A DNA stretch of 64,000 bases from NCBI RefSeq assembly GCF_039544205.1, contig NZ_BAABLF010000009.1, positions 1-64,000 on the forward strand. Reading direction: 5' to 3'. Origin of the DNA: Ferrimonas gelatinilytica (GTDB taxonomy: Bacteria; Pseudomonadota; Gammaproteobacteria; Enterobacterales; Shewanellaceae). How positions within the stretch are numbered: position 1 is the first letter of the stretch; every line of letters starts with the position of its first letter. Positions 56,101 to 64,000 of the stretch are shown here, in pieces. The position numbers were made by a program, and so were the translations under genes. Below the pieces are notes generated by a model that searched no databases, had not been told where the DNA came from, and saw only the letters and a program-made list of their open reading frames with translations.

Positions 56101-56277
56101 CTGGCCTCCGGTGCCGGTGAGATCTCCCAGTGGTCCCTGGGTTGGACCCTCTCCGGGGGATTGATCTGTGTGCTCGTGGTGGGTACCTGCTTCATCCCGG
56201 GCTTCTTCGCTCTGTTCCAGCGGATGCGTGAGCGGGTCAAGCCGCGCTCTGCCGAGGCGCAAGTATTGGCAGATTGA
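53143..56277 (+). CDS. HAE1-type RND multidrug efflux pump permease
   Basis: A 1044-residue proton-driven inner membrane exporter with twelve helices and two large periplasmic loops. The start MISKFFIHRPKFAIVIAL is typical. Proton-relay residues are present: the Asp pair in GIVVDDAILVIENVERN (about 405-421) and the Lys in ALAAKNAILIVEFAR (about 934). Substrates cannot be told. No TolC-like channel or AcrR/TetR regulator is adjacent, so a channel encoded elsewhere is presumably used. Confidence 0.94.
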   Translation: MISKFFIHRPKFAIVIALVLILVGLIAMRTMPVNEFPRITPPVVQVSAMYPGSNAEVVEQTLAQPIEEAVNGVENMLYMRSRSANDGGYFLEVTFDIGTDPDMATVLVQNRVNEATPRLPVDVRERGVKVAKKSPDLLMAMAVYSPNSTHDDIFLTNYVALNLEEQLKRIPGISDVSLLGGARYSIRVWLDPERLARYGLTTADVYGSLAEQNVVMPAGRLGGAPDLDQPAMTVPLVTQGRLKDVEEFEHVIVRAGADGRTLYLKDVATIELGKELYDFEATRNGQLASMLSLSLQPDANALETGERVKAFLAQAEANFPEDMAYDIVYDTTVFVEESISAVLATLVQAVVLVVLVTYLFLGSMRATAVPLVAIPVSLIGTFAFMLAMGFTINTVTLFGLILAIGIVVDDAILVIENVERNMRENPALSGAQATIVAMKEVTGPIITSTLVLLAVFIPVSLLPGITGEMYAQFAVTIVISVVLSSVNALTLSPALCALLLRADSGPGPRWYQAFNRFFDRLTERYGQLAGVLVRKSGLLMGFFVLALALLAVISPRIPTGFVPEEDKGMMLVNVQLPDGASLRRTQEVATELESTLLSYPEVASVGSARGFGLLSFSLQSNSATFFVRLHDWSEREAGLKEITHRLNVWAATQYHDAQVMAFGTPAVPGVGNGNGFEFMLEDTQGRPREALAAVMEDFMLAANQMEEVTSVFSFFRANVPHYYVDVDYLKARQLGIPITDIFSTLQTNLGAMRVNDVTLYGKSYRVNMQAQAEFRRDIADLGRFHVRSVTGEMIPLSTLVHLEPTLAPDVAWRYNLYNAATIIGQPAPGYASGEALAAMERLAAERLPDGYTFEWTGMAYQEKTAGDLAIYAFGLALLFIYLFMVAQYESWTIPTAILLVVPMAVLGAMVALLYSGLPLNLYAQMGLVLLIALAAKNAILIVEFARQKREEEGRSVEASAVEAGKLRFRAVNMTSWSFICGMIPMVLASGAGEISQWSLGWTLSGGLICVLVVGTCFIPGFFALFQRMRERVKPRSAEAQVLAD

Positions 56278-56405
56278 CGCCATGGGCCGCTGGTAGGCGA
56301 CGTCGCCACTTAGGAAAGGGATTCTGGGATGGCCAGCTTTCGTTTGCCATCCTGGTGGCAATCGACTCCCTTGCGCTTCTACGGGTCAGTTGACCTGAGG
56401 ATGCC

Positions 56406-57008
56406 TCAAGGCAAATGCCGGCCGGGGCCTGTTCGGTCACCGAGATAGTGGTGACAGGCTTCGAGCAGTTGAGGCCAGAGTACGAGGAAACTGGATGATA
56501 TGGCGCCGTCGAGGCGCCATATCTCATTCTGGGCATCGGTGAGCATCTCCGGGCGGGAAAGGCGCCGGGCAACGCGGGCAATGGTTGCCTCGAGGCGCGG
56601 CCTCGGGTGGTAGTGACTGAGCCAATCCTCCCGGGCCAACCTGTGGGCGATGGGCGCAAACCCCGCTGGCAGTTGCGAGGATCCCAGGAGTCCCTGGTAA
56701 CTGCGCTCAATGAAGAGATCCAGCGGCTTGGAATGGAGCTGTGGCCAGTGATGAACCAACTGGTGGTCGAACGCCAGGTCCAGCAAGATCCCCGCCACCC
56801 GTCGGTGCTGAGGCAGAAAGGCGCCCTTGAGCGCCAGCACCTCCGGGGCACGGTCAACCCAGGCATCTACGAAGCGGTGCAGCGCCATGCCGGTACGCAG
56901 GGGTTCCGGCCAGGGGGCCAGGGGGCCACGGACGAAGTCCGCCGCCACCGAACCCGCCAGATCCGTACTGGTGTGCTCGGCAATATAAAGATGCGCTAAA
57001 AAATTCAA
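56406..57008 (-). CDS. acpH: Acyl carrier protein phosphodiesterase
   Basis: A 200-residue HD-like hydrolase that removes the phosphopantetheine arm from ACP. It starts MNFLAHLYIAEHT and has GSVAADFVRGPL (about 19-30) and LLDLAFDHQLVHHWP (about 76-90) with metal-binding His/Asp residues, as in AcpH. As in E. coli, it stands divergent from queA. Confidence 0.9.
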   Translation of the reverse strand: MNFLAHLYIAEHTSTDLAGSVAADFVRGPLAPWPEPLRTGMALHRFVDAWVDRAPEVLALKGAFLPQHRRVAGILLDLAFDHQLVHHWPQLHSKPLDLFIERSYQGLLGSSQLPAGFAPIAHRLAREDWLSHYHPRPRLEATIARVARRLSRPEMLTDAQNEIWRLDGAISSSFLVLWPQLLEACHHYLGDRTGPGRHLP

Positions 57009-57105
57009 TCACCTTGCTCCTTTGCGAATGACTGGTTAATCTCTAGGCAGTGCCAATGGATGGCCTGCCGTACATACCCTGTCTTCTGATCAAGGATGGA
57101 TCACA

Positions 57106-57294
57106 ATGACGTTCAAACGGTTTTTTTCGTTTTGGGGCGGTAACAAGTCCCAGTCAGCTAGCCTGCAACTTCCTATCGTCAGCCACCGGGTGCCCGAGGA
57201 GCTCGACCGGGTCCTGCAGCAGTACAATGCCCAGCGCGCCGCGTCGATACAGAACCGCGGTGACGAGACCTGCGATGACGCCAAGGATCTCTAA
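57106..57294 (+). CDS. Small protein of unknown function
   Basis: A 62-residue open frame with AAGGA nine bases before its ATG, in the acpH-queA gap. The product starts MTFKRFFSFW and is then hydrophilic with a likely helix (VPEELDRVLQQYNAQRAAS). No family is recognised. It has no signal peptide. It may be a real lineage-specific gene; comparison with related genomes would decide. Confidence 0.5.
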   Translation: MTFKRFFSFWGGNKSQSASLQLPIVSHRVPEELDRVLQQYNAQRAASIQNRGDETCDDAKDL

Positions 57295-57390
57295 ACGGCG
57301 CTGAGTCGCCCGCTAACGCTTGAAACTCGCCCCTGCTCTTCATAGACTAGCGCCCCCGCCCTGTGAGGGTGTAATGACTGTGAAGAGACC

Positions 57391-58455
57391 ATGCAGGTAA
57401 GCGATTTCCAATTTGACCTCCCCGATGAGCTGATCGCCCGTTACCCGACCGAGGAGCGGCGGGCGTCGCGGTTGCTGCATCTCGATGGCAACAGTGGCCG
57501 CTTGCGCGATGGCCAGTTTCCGGACCTGCTGGATCTGGTGCGGCCCGGTGATCTCATGGTGTTTAATAACACCCGGGTGATACCGGCGCGGCTGCATGGC
57601 AAAAAGGCATCAGGGGGTAAGATTGAAGTCCTGGTAGAGCGGGTGCTGGATAGCCACAGGGTATTGGCCCATCTTCGTAGCTCCAAGTCCCCTAAGCCCG
57701 GTACCCTGCTGCAGTTTGAACAGGGGGTCGAAGCGATTATGGTGGCCCGGCATGACGCCCTGTTTGAGTTGGATTTCGGCAACGCAGAGCCGGTGCTGTC
57801 GATTCTGGACAGGATCGGCCACATGCCCCTGCCGCCCTACATTGACCGCCCGGATGAGGGCAGCGACCGGGAGCGTTACCAAACCGTCTACAACCGTCGG
57901 CCCGGTGCCGTAGCGGCGCCGACGGCGGGGCTTCACTTCGATGAGGCGATGCTGGCTGCCCTGGCGGAAAAGGGGGTGGAGACCGCTTTCGTGACCCTGC
58001 ACGTGGGCGCCGGTACTTTCCAGCCAGTACGCGTAGAAAAGGTCGAAGAGCACCAGATGCACAGCGAGTTTGCCGAAGTGGGCAGCGATGTGGTGGAAGC
58101 GGTCCGACGCACCCGTGAGCGTGGTGGCCGGGTTATCGCAGTGGGGACCACCTCGGTACGCTCACTGGAGTCCGCCGCCCAGGCTGCCCGGGCAAAGGGA
58201 GAGGCCTTTGCCCCCTTTGCCAGCGATACCAGCATCTTTCTCTACCCGGGGAAGCCCTTCCACGTGGTGGATGCGATGATCACTAACTTCCATCTCCCGG
58301 AGTCCACCCTGATCATGCTGGTGTCTGCTTTCGCCGGCCAGGAGCATGTGATGAACGCCTACCGGCACGCGGTGGAGCAGCGTTACCGATTCTTCAGTTA
58401 TGGTGACGCCATGTTTGTTACCCGCCGTTCCAACAGTACCGAGAGGGGCGACTAG
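57391..58455 (+). CDS. queA: S-adenosylmethionine:tRNA ribosyltransferase-isomerase
   Basis: A 354-residue enzyme that transfers the ribosyl part of SAM to preQ1 in tRNA, forming epoxyqueuosine. The start MQVSDFQFDLPDELIARYP, the FNNTRVIPARLHGKK segment (about 52-66), and VAAPTAGLHF / TLHVGAGTFQPVR (about 173-182 and 206-218) are family hallmarks. tgt follows after 152 bases. Confidence 0.97.
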   Translation: MQVSDFQFDLPDELIARYPTEERRASRLLHLDGNSGRLRDGQFPDLLDLVRPGDLMVFNNTRVIPARLHGKKASGGKIEVLVERVLDSHRVLAHLRSSKSPKPGTLLQFEQGVEAIMVARHDALFELDFGNAEPVLSILDRIGHMPLPPYIDRPDEGSDRERYQTVYNRRPGAVAAPTAGLHFDEAMLAALAEKGVETAFVTLHVGAGTFQPVRVEKVEEHQMHSEFAEVGSDVVEAVRRTRERGGRVIAVGTTSVRSLESAAQAARAKGEAFAPFASDTSIFLYPGKPFHVVDAMITNFHLPESTLIMLVSAFAGQEHVMNAYRHAVEQRYRFFSYGDAMFVTRRSNSTERGD

Positions 58456-58607
58456 GTCCCCTCTACAGGGCGTGGTTCACGAATTCCCCCTCTTTTCTTC
58501 CGGGCGGCTTGAAGCCTGCGCCCGGGATCCCCATCTTTACCAAGATGCGCCGCCCTGCGGCGCTAAACTTTTGCATCACCGGACTGTTTCTCTGGTAAGA
58601 GGCTGCT

Positions 58608-59732
58608 ATGAAATTTGAACTGAAAGCCACCGACGGGCGTGCCCGCCGCGGTACCCTGACCTTCGAGCGGGGCACGGTTGAAACGCCGGCGTTTATGCCG
58701 GTGGGCACCTACGGCACCGTTAAGGGGATGACCCCGGAAGAGGTGGAGGCCACCGGTGCCCAGATCTGCCTGGGCAATACCTTCCACCTGTGGTTGCGAC
58801 CGGGCACCGAGATCATGGAGAAGCATGGCGACCTCCATGACTTCATGAACTGGCACAAGCCGATCCTCACGGACTCCGGCGGATTCCAGGTGTTCTCCCT
58901 GGGCCATATCCGTAAGATCACCGAAGCGGGTGTGCATTTTCGTCACCCCATCAACGGCGACAAGATCTTCCTGGACCCGGAGAAGTCGATGCAGATCCAG
59001 TACTCCCTGGGCAGTGACATCGTGATGATCTTCGATGAGTGCACCCCTTATCCGGCCACCGAGCAGGAAGCCGCGGACTCCATGCGGATGTCACTGCGCT
59101 GGGCCCAGCGCTCCCGGGACGAGTTTGACCGTCTAGGCAACCCCAATAACCTGTTTGGCATTATCCAGGGCGGGGTGTACGAGCACCTGCGGGATGAGTC
59201 GCTGCAGGGGCTGCTGAATATCGGCTTCGATGGCTACGCCGTGGGTGGCCTGGCGGTGGGGGAACCCAAGGAGGATATGCATCGGATCCTTGAGCATACC
59301 TGCCCTCAGATCCCCGCCGATAAGCCCCGTTACCTGATGGGGGTGGGTAAGCCGGAGGATCTGGTGGAGGGGGTACGGCGCGGCATCGACATGTTCGATT
59401 GCGTTATGCCGACTCGCAACGCCCGTAACGGTCATCTCTTTACGACCACAGGTGTGGTCAAGATCCGTAACGCCAAGCATCGTGACGATACGTCGCCGCT
59501 GGATGCAGAATGCGATTGCTACACCTGTAAAAACTACAGCCGCGCTTATCTCTATCACCTGGATAAGTGCAACGAAATCCTCGGTGCCCGGCTTAACACC
59601 ATCCATAACCTGCGTTACTACCAGCGGGTGATGGAGGGTTTGCGGGGCGCCATTGAGAACGGTAATCTAGACGACTTTGTGGCAGAATTTTATGCCAAGC
59701 AAGGTCGCGATGTGCCGCCGCTAAACGACTGA
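58608..59732 (+). CDS. tgt: Queuine tRNA-ribosyltransferase (tRNA-guanine transglycosylase)
   Basis: A 374-residue enzyme that exchanges guanine 34 for preQ1 in GUN tRNAs. The catalytic Asp lies in LTDSGGFQVFSLG (about 86-98), the nucleophile Asp in FDCVMPTRNARNG (about 263-275), and zinc is held by CDCYTCKNY (about 302-310) with the later His. It heads the tgt-yajC-secD-secF string. Confidence 0.97.
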   Translation: MKFELKATDGRARRGTLTFERGTVETPAFMPVGTYGTVKGMTPEEVEATGAQICLGNTFHLWLRPGTEIMEKHGDLHDFMNWHKPILTDSGGFQVFSLGHIRKITEAGVHFRHPINGDKIFLDPEKSMQIQYSLGSDIVMIFDECTPYPATEQEAADSMRMSLRWAQRSRDEFDRLGNPNNLFGIIQGGVYEHLRDESLQGLLNIGFDGYAVGGLAVGEPKEDMHRILEHTCPQIPADKPRYLMGVGKPEDLVEGVRRGIDMFDCVMPTRNARNGHLFTTTGVVKIRNAKHRDDTSPLDAECDCYTCKNYSRAYLYHLDKCNEILGARLNTIHNLRYYQRVMEGLRGAIENGNLDDFVAEFYAKQGRDVPPLND

Positions 59733-59765
59733 CCAACTAAGTGAATTAAAGAGAGGACTGCCTTA

Positions 59766-60089
59766 ATGTTTATCGCAAATGCTTATGCCAGCACGGCACC
59801 GGCCGGAGACGCCTTTTCACCCCTGATCATGCTGGTGGTGTTTGGTCTGATCTTCTATTTCATGATCCTGCGCCCGCAGAACAAGCGGGTGAAGGAGCAC
59901 AAGAGCCTGGTGGAGAGCCTCTCCAAGGGCGATGAGGTACTGACCTCCGGTGGCCTGGTGGGTAAAGTGGTTAAGGTTTCCGCCGATCACGACTACCTGG
60001 TGGTTGCGCTGAACGACAATAACGAAGTGACCATCAAGAAAGACTTTGTGAGTGCGGTGCTGCCAAAGGGCTCCATCCAGTCTCTGTAA
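59766..60089 (+). CDS. yajC: Sec translocon accessory protein YajC
   Basis: A 107-residue protein with one membrane helix (about 20-38) followed by LRPQNKRVKEHK, the family signature. It belongs to the SecDF-YajC complex. Located between tgt and secD as usual. Confidence 0.95.
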   Translation: MFIANAYASTAPAGDAFSPLIMLVVFGLIFYFMILRPQNKRVKEHKSLVESLSKGDEVLTSGGLVGKVVKVSADHDYLVVALNDNNEVTIKKDFVSAVLPKGSIQSL

Positions 60090-60097
60090 GCGATGTA

Positions 60098-60126
60098 GCC
60101 GCCGACCCCAGGTCGGCGGCGTAGTT
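60098..60126 (+). terminator. Hairpin between yajC and secD
   Basis: GCCGCCGACC (60098-60107) and its exact complement (60111-60120) flank a three-base loop, then GTAGTTTT. The T run is broken, so it may attenuate or stabilise rather than fully terminate. Confidence 0.5.
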
Positions 60127-60152
60127 TTATCTATGTATTAGGGGACAACGGA

Positions 60153-61997
60153 GTGTTGAACAAATACCCGATGTGGAAGAACCTGATGGTGGTGCTGATC
60201 ATCGCCATCGGGGCACTCTACGCCCTGCCCAATCTCTATGGAGAGGATCCGGCGTTGCAGATCTCTGCCACCCGGAACAGCGAGATCAACACCGCCACTT
60301 TGGCGACGGTGCGCTCCTCCCTCGAAGCGGCAGGTTTGAACAGTCAGCGTGTGGTGATGAAAGAGGGCCAGATCGAAGCCCGCTTCGCCAACACCGAAGA
60401 CCAAAGCCGTGCACAGGATGTGGTGTCGAAGGCGTTGGGTAATGATTATATCGTCGCCATCAACCTGGCCCCGGCCCAGCCGGAATGGCTGGCCTCCATC
60501 GGCGGTAACCCGATGAAACTGGGCTTGGATCTGCGCGGCGGTGTCAACTTCCTGATGGAAGTGGACATGAACGAAGCGATCCGCAAGCAGGAGGAGCAGA
60601 TCGTCGCTGACTTCCGCTCCGACCTGCGGGAGCAGCGCCTGCGCTACTCCGGCGTCCGCATCGCCCCGGACGGGGTGGAGGTGCGCTTTCGGGATCCCCA
60701 GGTAGCCGAGGAAGCCCTGAACTACCTGCGCAATAAGAATCGCAACCTACTGTTCTCCAGCAAGGACAACAGCACCTTTGTGGCGGCGTTGAGCGAAGAG
60801 TATCTCCGGGAGATCAAGGAGTACGCCCTTAGCCAGAACATCACCATCCTCCGCAACCGGGTCAACGAGCTGGGTGTGGCGGAGCCGGTGGTTCAGCGCC
60901 AGGGCGCCGAGCGGATCACCGTGGAGCTGCCGGGCGTGCAGGATACGGCTCGCGCCAAGGAGATCCTGGGGGCCACTGCGACCCTGGAGTTCCGCATGGT
61001 CAGCGAAAACGCCGACCTGGGTGCTGCCATGCGTGGCCTGGTACCGCCAGGCAGCAAGTTGTATGAAGATCGCGATGGCCGGCCGGTACTGCTCGACAGC
61101 CAGGTTATCCTGACCGGCGACCACATCACCGGGGCTCAGTCCGGCTTCGATGAGAACGGCCGTCCGCAGGTGAGCATCAACCTGGATGCCGCCGGCGGTA
61201 ACAAGATGGCGGACTGGACCCGGGATAAGGTCGGCAAAGGGATGGCTACCGTCTTTATCGAGTTTAAGGCGAAAGAGGAGCGCAATCCCGATGGCTCTCC
61301 GCAGTTTGATCGGCTCGAAGAGGTGATCAACGTCGCCACCATCCAGGCTCGCCTGGGCCGCAGCTTCCGCATCACCGGCCTGGACTCGCCAGCCGAGGCG
61401 CAGAATCTGGCGCTGCTGCTGCGTGCCGGTGCCCTGATCGCCCCGATCACCATTGTTCAGGAGCGTACCATCGGTCCCTCCCTGGGCCAGGAGAACGTGG
61501 ATAACGGTATGGCGGCCCTGATCTGGGGCATGATCGCCGTGGTGGTCTTTATGGCCATCTACTACCGCAAGTTTGGTCTCATCGCCGTCGGTGCCCTGTG
61601 CGCCAACCTGGTGCTGATTGTCGGCGTGATGTCGATGATCCCCGGGGCGACCTTGACCATGCCGGGTATCGCGGGGATCGTACTCACCGTGGGGATGGCG
61701 GTCGATGGCAACGTATTGATCTTCGAACGGATACGTGAAGAGTTGCGGGGTGGGCGAAGCATTCAGCAGGCGATCAACGAGGGTTACGGCAACGCACTCT
61801 CCACCATTGCCGATGCCAACCTGACCACCTTCATCACCGCGCTGATCCTGTTTTCCGTCGGTACCGGGCCGGTTAAGGGCTTTGCCGTCACCCTGATGAT
61901 CGGTATCGCCACCTCCATGTTCACTGCGATTGTTGCCAGTCGAGCCGTTGTTAACGCGCTCTGGGGCGGTAAGCGATTGAAGAAGCTGGATATTTAA
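60153..61997 (+). CDS. secD: Protein translocase subunit SecD
   Basis: A 614-residue RND-like protein that pulls exported proteins across the inner membrane using the proton gradient. One N-terminal helix, a large periplasmic domain, and five C-terminal helices are visible. LGLDLRGGVNFLMEVD (about 124-139) and GMAVDGNVLIFERIREE (about 514-530) are signatures. The start is GTG at 60153, preceded by AGGGGA; the next codon is TTG. Confidence 0.96.
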   Translation: MLNKYPMWKNLMVVLIIAIGALYALPNLYGEDPALQISATRNSEINTATLATVRSSLEAAGLNSQRVVMKEGQIEARFANTEDQSRAQDVVSKALGNDYIVAINLAPAQPEWLASIGGNPMKLGLDLRGGVNFLMEVDMNEAIRKQEEQIVADFRSDLREQRLRYSGVRIAPDGVEVRFRDPQVAEEALNYLRNKNRNLLFSSKDNSTFVAALSEEYLREIKEYALSQNITILRNRVNELGVAEPVVQRQGAERITVELPGVQDTARAKEILGATATLEFRMVSENADLGAAMRGLVPPGSKLYEDRDGRPVLLDSQVILTGDHITGAQSGFDENGRPQVSINLDAAGGNKMADWTRDKVGKGMATVFIEFKAKEERNPDGSPQFDRLEEVINVATIQARLGRSFRITGLDSPAEAQNLALLLRAGALIAPITIVQERTIGPSLGQENVDNGMAALIWGMIAVVVFMAIYYRKFGLIAVGALCANLVLIVGVMSMIPGATLTMPGIAGIVLTVGMAVDGNVLIFERIREELRGGRSIQQAINEGYGNALSTIADANLTTFITALILFSVGTGPVKGFAVTLMIGIATSMFTAIVASRAVVNALWGGKRLKKLDI

Positions 61998-62008
61998 GGG
62001 GTATAACC

Positions 62009-62953
62009 ATGTTTCAGATCTTAGATATCAAAGGCACTGTCAACTTCCTCAAGCACGGTAAAGCTGCGGTCATGCTCTCCGCTGTCCTGATCCTGGCTTC
62101 TCTGGTGAGCCTCGGGGTTCGCGGCATCAACTGGGGCCTGGATTTTACCGGCGGCACTGTGGTGGAGATCCATTACGCCGATGCGACTGTGCCCAGCGTG
62201 GTGCGAAAGGCGCTGGAAGCGGAAGGGATCGATGGGGCCGTGGTGCAGCAGTTTGGCAGCCCGCGGGACATTTTGGTTCGGGTTCCGCCCAAATCCGGTG
62301 AAGGCAATGCCCTGGTAGCCAGTGTGGAAGCGGGGGCCAAGGCCGCCGGTGACAACGCCGTGGTCAAACGGGTGGAGTTTGTTGGCCCGCAGGTTGGACA
62401 GGAGCTGGTGGAGCAGGGTGGCCTGGCGGTGATCGCGGCGATCATCTGTATCCTCATCTACGTGGCGTTTCGCTTCGAGTGGCGCCTTGCCGCCGGCTCT
62501 GTGGTTGCCCTGGTGCATGACGTCATCATCACCATGGGGGTGTTCTCGGCACTGCAGCTGGAGTTTGACCTGACCGTACTGGCCGCTTTGCTGGCGGTAG
62601 TGGGTTACTCCCTGAACGACACCATCGTGGTGTTTGACCGGGTGAGGGAAAATTTCATCAAGATGCGCAAAGGGACTCCGGAGCACATCGTCAACACCTC
62701 GGTGACCCAGACCATGAGTCGCACCATCATCACCACCGGGACCACCCTGTTTGTGGTGATCGCGCTGTTTGCCCTTGGGGGCAGCATGATCCACGGTTTT
62801 GCCACGGCGCTGTTGCTCGGGATCGGTGTGGGGACCTACTCCTCCATCTACGTCGCCAGTTACACCTCCATTGCCCTTGGGATCACCAAGGAGCATATGA
62901 TGCCGGTGGTGATTGAGAAGGAGGGCGCGGATCAGGACCCCTTGATCCCCTGA
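62009..62953 (+). CDS. secF: Protein translocase subunit SecF
   Basis: A 314-residue partner of SecD with six helices. GLDFTGGTVVEI (about 38-49) and the SLNDTIVVFDRVRENF segment (about 196-211) are the family marks. It starts 11 bases after the secD stop with AAGGGG just upstream. A terminator follows. Confidence 0.96.
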   Translation: MFQILDIKGTVNFLKHGKAAVMLSAVLILASLVSLGVRGINWGLDFTGGTVVEIHYADATVPSVVRKALEAEGIDGAVVQQFGSPRDILVRVPPKSGEGNALVASVEAGAKAAGDNAVVKRVEFVGPQVGQELVEQGGLAVIAAIICILIYVAFRFEWRLAAGSVVALVHDVIITMGVFSALQLEFDLTVLAALLAVVGYSLNDTIVVFDRVRENFIKMRKGTPEHIVNTSVTQTMSRTIITTGTTLFVVIALFALGGSMIHGFATALLLGIGVGTYSSIYVASYTSIALGITKEHMMPVVIEKEGADQDPLIP

Positions 62954-62973
62954 ACGTCCCAAGTAAACTTGAC

Positions 62974-62999
62974 AAGCCACCCCTCGGGGTGGCTTTTTG
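62974..62999 (+). terminator. Terminator after secF
   Basis: AAGCCACCC, loop CTCG, GGGTGGCTT, then TTT. Confidence 0.85.
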
Positions 63000-63092
63000 T
63001 TATCAGGTCGAAAGCGGGCCGGATGGATCCGGCGTAGACTTAGCGAAGCAGGGTGTGAGCCTGTATCCATGAAGACGAGGAGGATGTTCGAC

Positions 63093-63401
63093 ATGGATAG
63101 TTTTATCGAGTTATATCGAGCCAATAACGTGCTGGAAGCCAATGCCATCAAGGGGGCGCTGGAGCATCAGGGACTGATGGTGCGCCTGCTGGGCGAAGCG
63201 TTGGGCGGCGGTGCTGGTGAACTGCCGATGGAGACACAGGAGGTGCGTTTGCTGGTGGAGCGGTGCGCCTTGCCTCGGGCCCAGGAGCTGCTTGCGCATT
63301 ACCAGCAAAGCCTGGTGCCCTGGCAGTGTGCCGACTGCGGCGAACAGAACGATGGCCATTTCGAAACCTGCTGGCGCTGCGGCGCGGTGCCCGAATCCTG
63401 A
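63093..63401 (+). CDS. DUF2007-type protein with C-terminal zinc ribbon
   Basis: A 102-residue protein. Residues 1-70 (IELYRANNVLEANAIKGALE start) resemble the DUF2007/putative signal-transducing domain; residues 75-98 hold a zinc ribbon with CADC and CWRC pairs. The ATG at 63093 follows AGGAGG by nine bases. Its stop shares a base with the next start (TGATG), so the two are translationally coupled. Role unknown. Confidence 0.78.
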   Translation: MDSFIELYRANNVLEANAIKGALEHQGLMVRLLGEALGGGAGELPMETQEVRLLVERCALPRAQELLAHYQQSLVPWQCADCGEQNDGHFETCWRCGAVPES

Positions 63402-64000
63402 TGCGCTACTTTCCCCTTTTTCATGACACCCAGGATCTTAGAGTGCTTGTGGTCGGTGGCGGAGAGGTGGCGGCCCGCAAACTCAGCCTCTGGGCCCGAA
63501 CCCAGGCGAGCCTCACGGTGATCTCTCCAACCCTGGTTCCGAGTATCCAGGCGCTGGTGGCCGAGGGGCGGGTAGTGCACCAGAATGGCTTCTTTCACCG
63601 GGAACTGCTGCGTGGCTTTGGCGGGGTCATCGCGGCGACCAATGACCCTCACCTGAACCGAGATGTTGCCCGGCAGGCAAGGGAGGCCGGTGCCTGGGTT
63701 AACGTGGTGGATGATCCGGCAGCGTGCAGTGTTATCACTCCGGCGCTGGTGGATCGCAGCCCTATCCTGGTTGCCATCGGCAGCGAAGGCACCGCTCCGG
63801 TATTGGTCCGGATGTTGCGGGCCTGGCTGGAAAGTAGCTTGCCCCGCAGCCTTGGGCGACTGGCGCAGTTTATCGGTGGTGAGCGATTGCGGGTACAGAA
63901 GCAGCATGATGACCCCCGTGGTGTCTGGGAGCGCTTTCTCCAGGCCAACGGCCTGTCATGGCAAAGTGACAGTGTCGAACACTTGGCGGCGGCGGAGCGG
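63401..64000 (+). CDS. Siroheme synthase N-terminal part: precorrin-2 dehydrogenase/ferrochelatase (partial)
   Basis: Two hundred codons from the ATG at 63401 to the right edge, still open. The protein starts MRYFPLFHDTQDLRVLVVGG and has the NAD-binding GGGEVAARK motif (about 20-28), IAATND (about 79-84), VNVVDDP and GSEGTAPVLVRMLR (about 127-140), matching the CysG N-terminal/Met8-like domain that oxidises precorrin-2 and inserts iron to make siroheme. Whether the methyltransferase half follows (full CysG) or the protein ends soon cannot be seen here. Confidence 0.9.
   Translation, partial: MRYFPLFHDTQDLRVLVVGGGEVAARKLSLWARTQASLTVISPTLVPSIQALVAEGRVVHQNGFFHRELLRGFGGVIAATNDPHLNRDVARQAREAGAWVNVVDDPAACSVITPALVDRSPILVAIGSEGTAPVLVRMLRAWLESSLPRSLGRLAQFIGGERLRVQKQHDDPRGVWERFLQANGLSWQSDSVEHLAAAER

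Overview
The window is a stretch of chromosome from a GC-rich gammaproteobacterium. Several gene strings are those expected in the Alteromonadales/Shewanella-Ferrimonas neighbourhood: sixA, smrB, prmB, aroC, epmC, NAD-kinase-like gene, yfcL, mnmC, fabB, pdxB, asd, fimV, truA, accD, folC, dedD, cvpA, purF; then lpxH, ppiB, cysS, folD, tRNAs, tig, clpP, clpX, lon, hupB, ppiD, fabV; and queA, tgt, yajC, secD, secF. The GC richness would suit a Ferrimonas-like genus better than typical Shewanella, but this is inferred from gene order and family resemblance only. Most of the window is ordinary housekeeping sequence on the plus strand.

Layout. 1-757 (minus): a secreted protein made of 13-residue tandem repeats, running off the left edge. 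820-5160 (minus): a large membrane sensor with GGDEF and EAL domains, whose sensor half is strikingly AT-rich. 5261-8047: an M16 metalloprotease. 8236-13559: sixA, smrB, prmB, aroC, epmC, an ATP-NAD kinase-like protein and yfcL. 13656-17023: mnmC and fabB, divergent. 17201-22157: pdxB, asd, fimV, truA. 22380-27305: accD-folC-dedD, cvpA-purF. 27394-32893: a Yip1 membrane protein, miaE, lpxH, ppiB, cysS, folD. 33033-33779: a tRNA operon (Pro, Arg, His) whose leader carries 95-bp tandem copies of a damaged tRNA-Pro. 33976-43778: the protein-quality-control block tig-clpP-clpX-lon-hupB-ppiD, then fabV. 43860-46812: a phosphonate/selenate-type ABC importer. 47021-51359: a DUF3081-like protein and the glyoxylate shunt pair aceB-aceA. 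52040-56277: an RND efflux pair. 56406-62953: acpH, a small unknown, queA, tgt, yajC, secD, secF. 63093-64000: a DUF2007/zinc-ribbon protein and the start of a siroheme synthase.

Genes that act together: queA and tgt make queuosine in tRNA; mnmC, miaE and prmB/epmC/smrB modify or rescue the translation machinery; accD, fabB, fabV, acpH and lpxH serve lipid synthesis; tig, clpXP, lon and ppiD handle protein folding and turnover, with a sigma-32-type promoter visible before lon; aceB-aceA form the glyoxylate bypass; yajC-secD-secF assist the Sec translocon.

The most unusual items are (1) the repeat protein at the left edge: a clear signal peptide followed by at least 16 copies of a Trp/Pro/Arg-containing 13-mer, each with a nearly invariant core and a variable three-residue linker, lying just downstream of a c-di-GMP sensor gene; and (2) the tandem pseudo-tRNA-Pro units in the tRNA operon leader.
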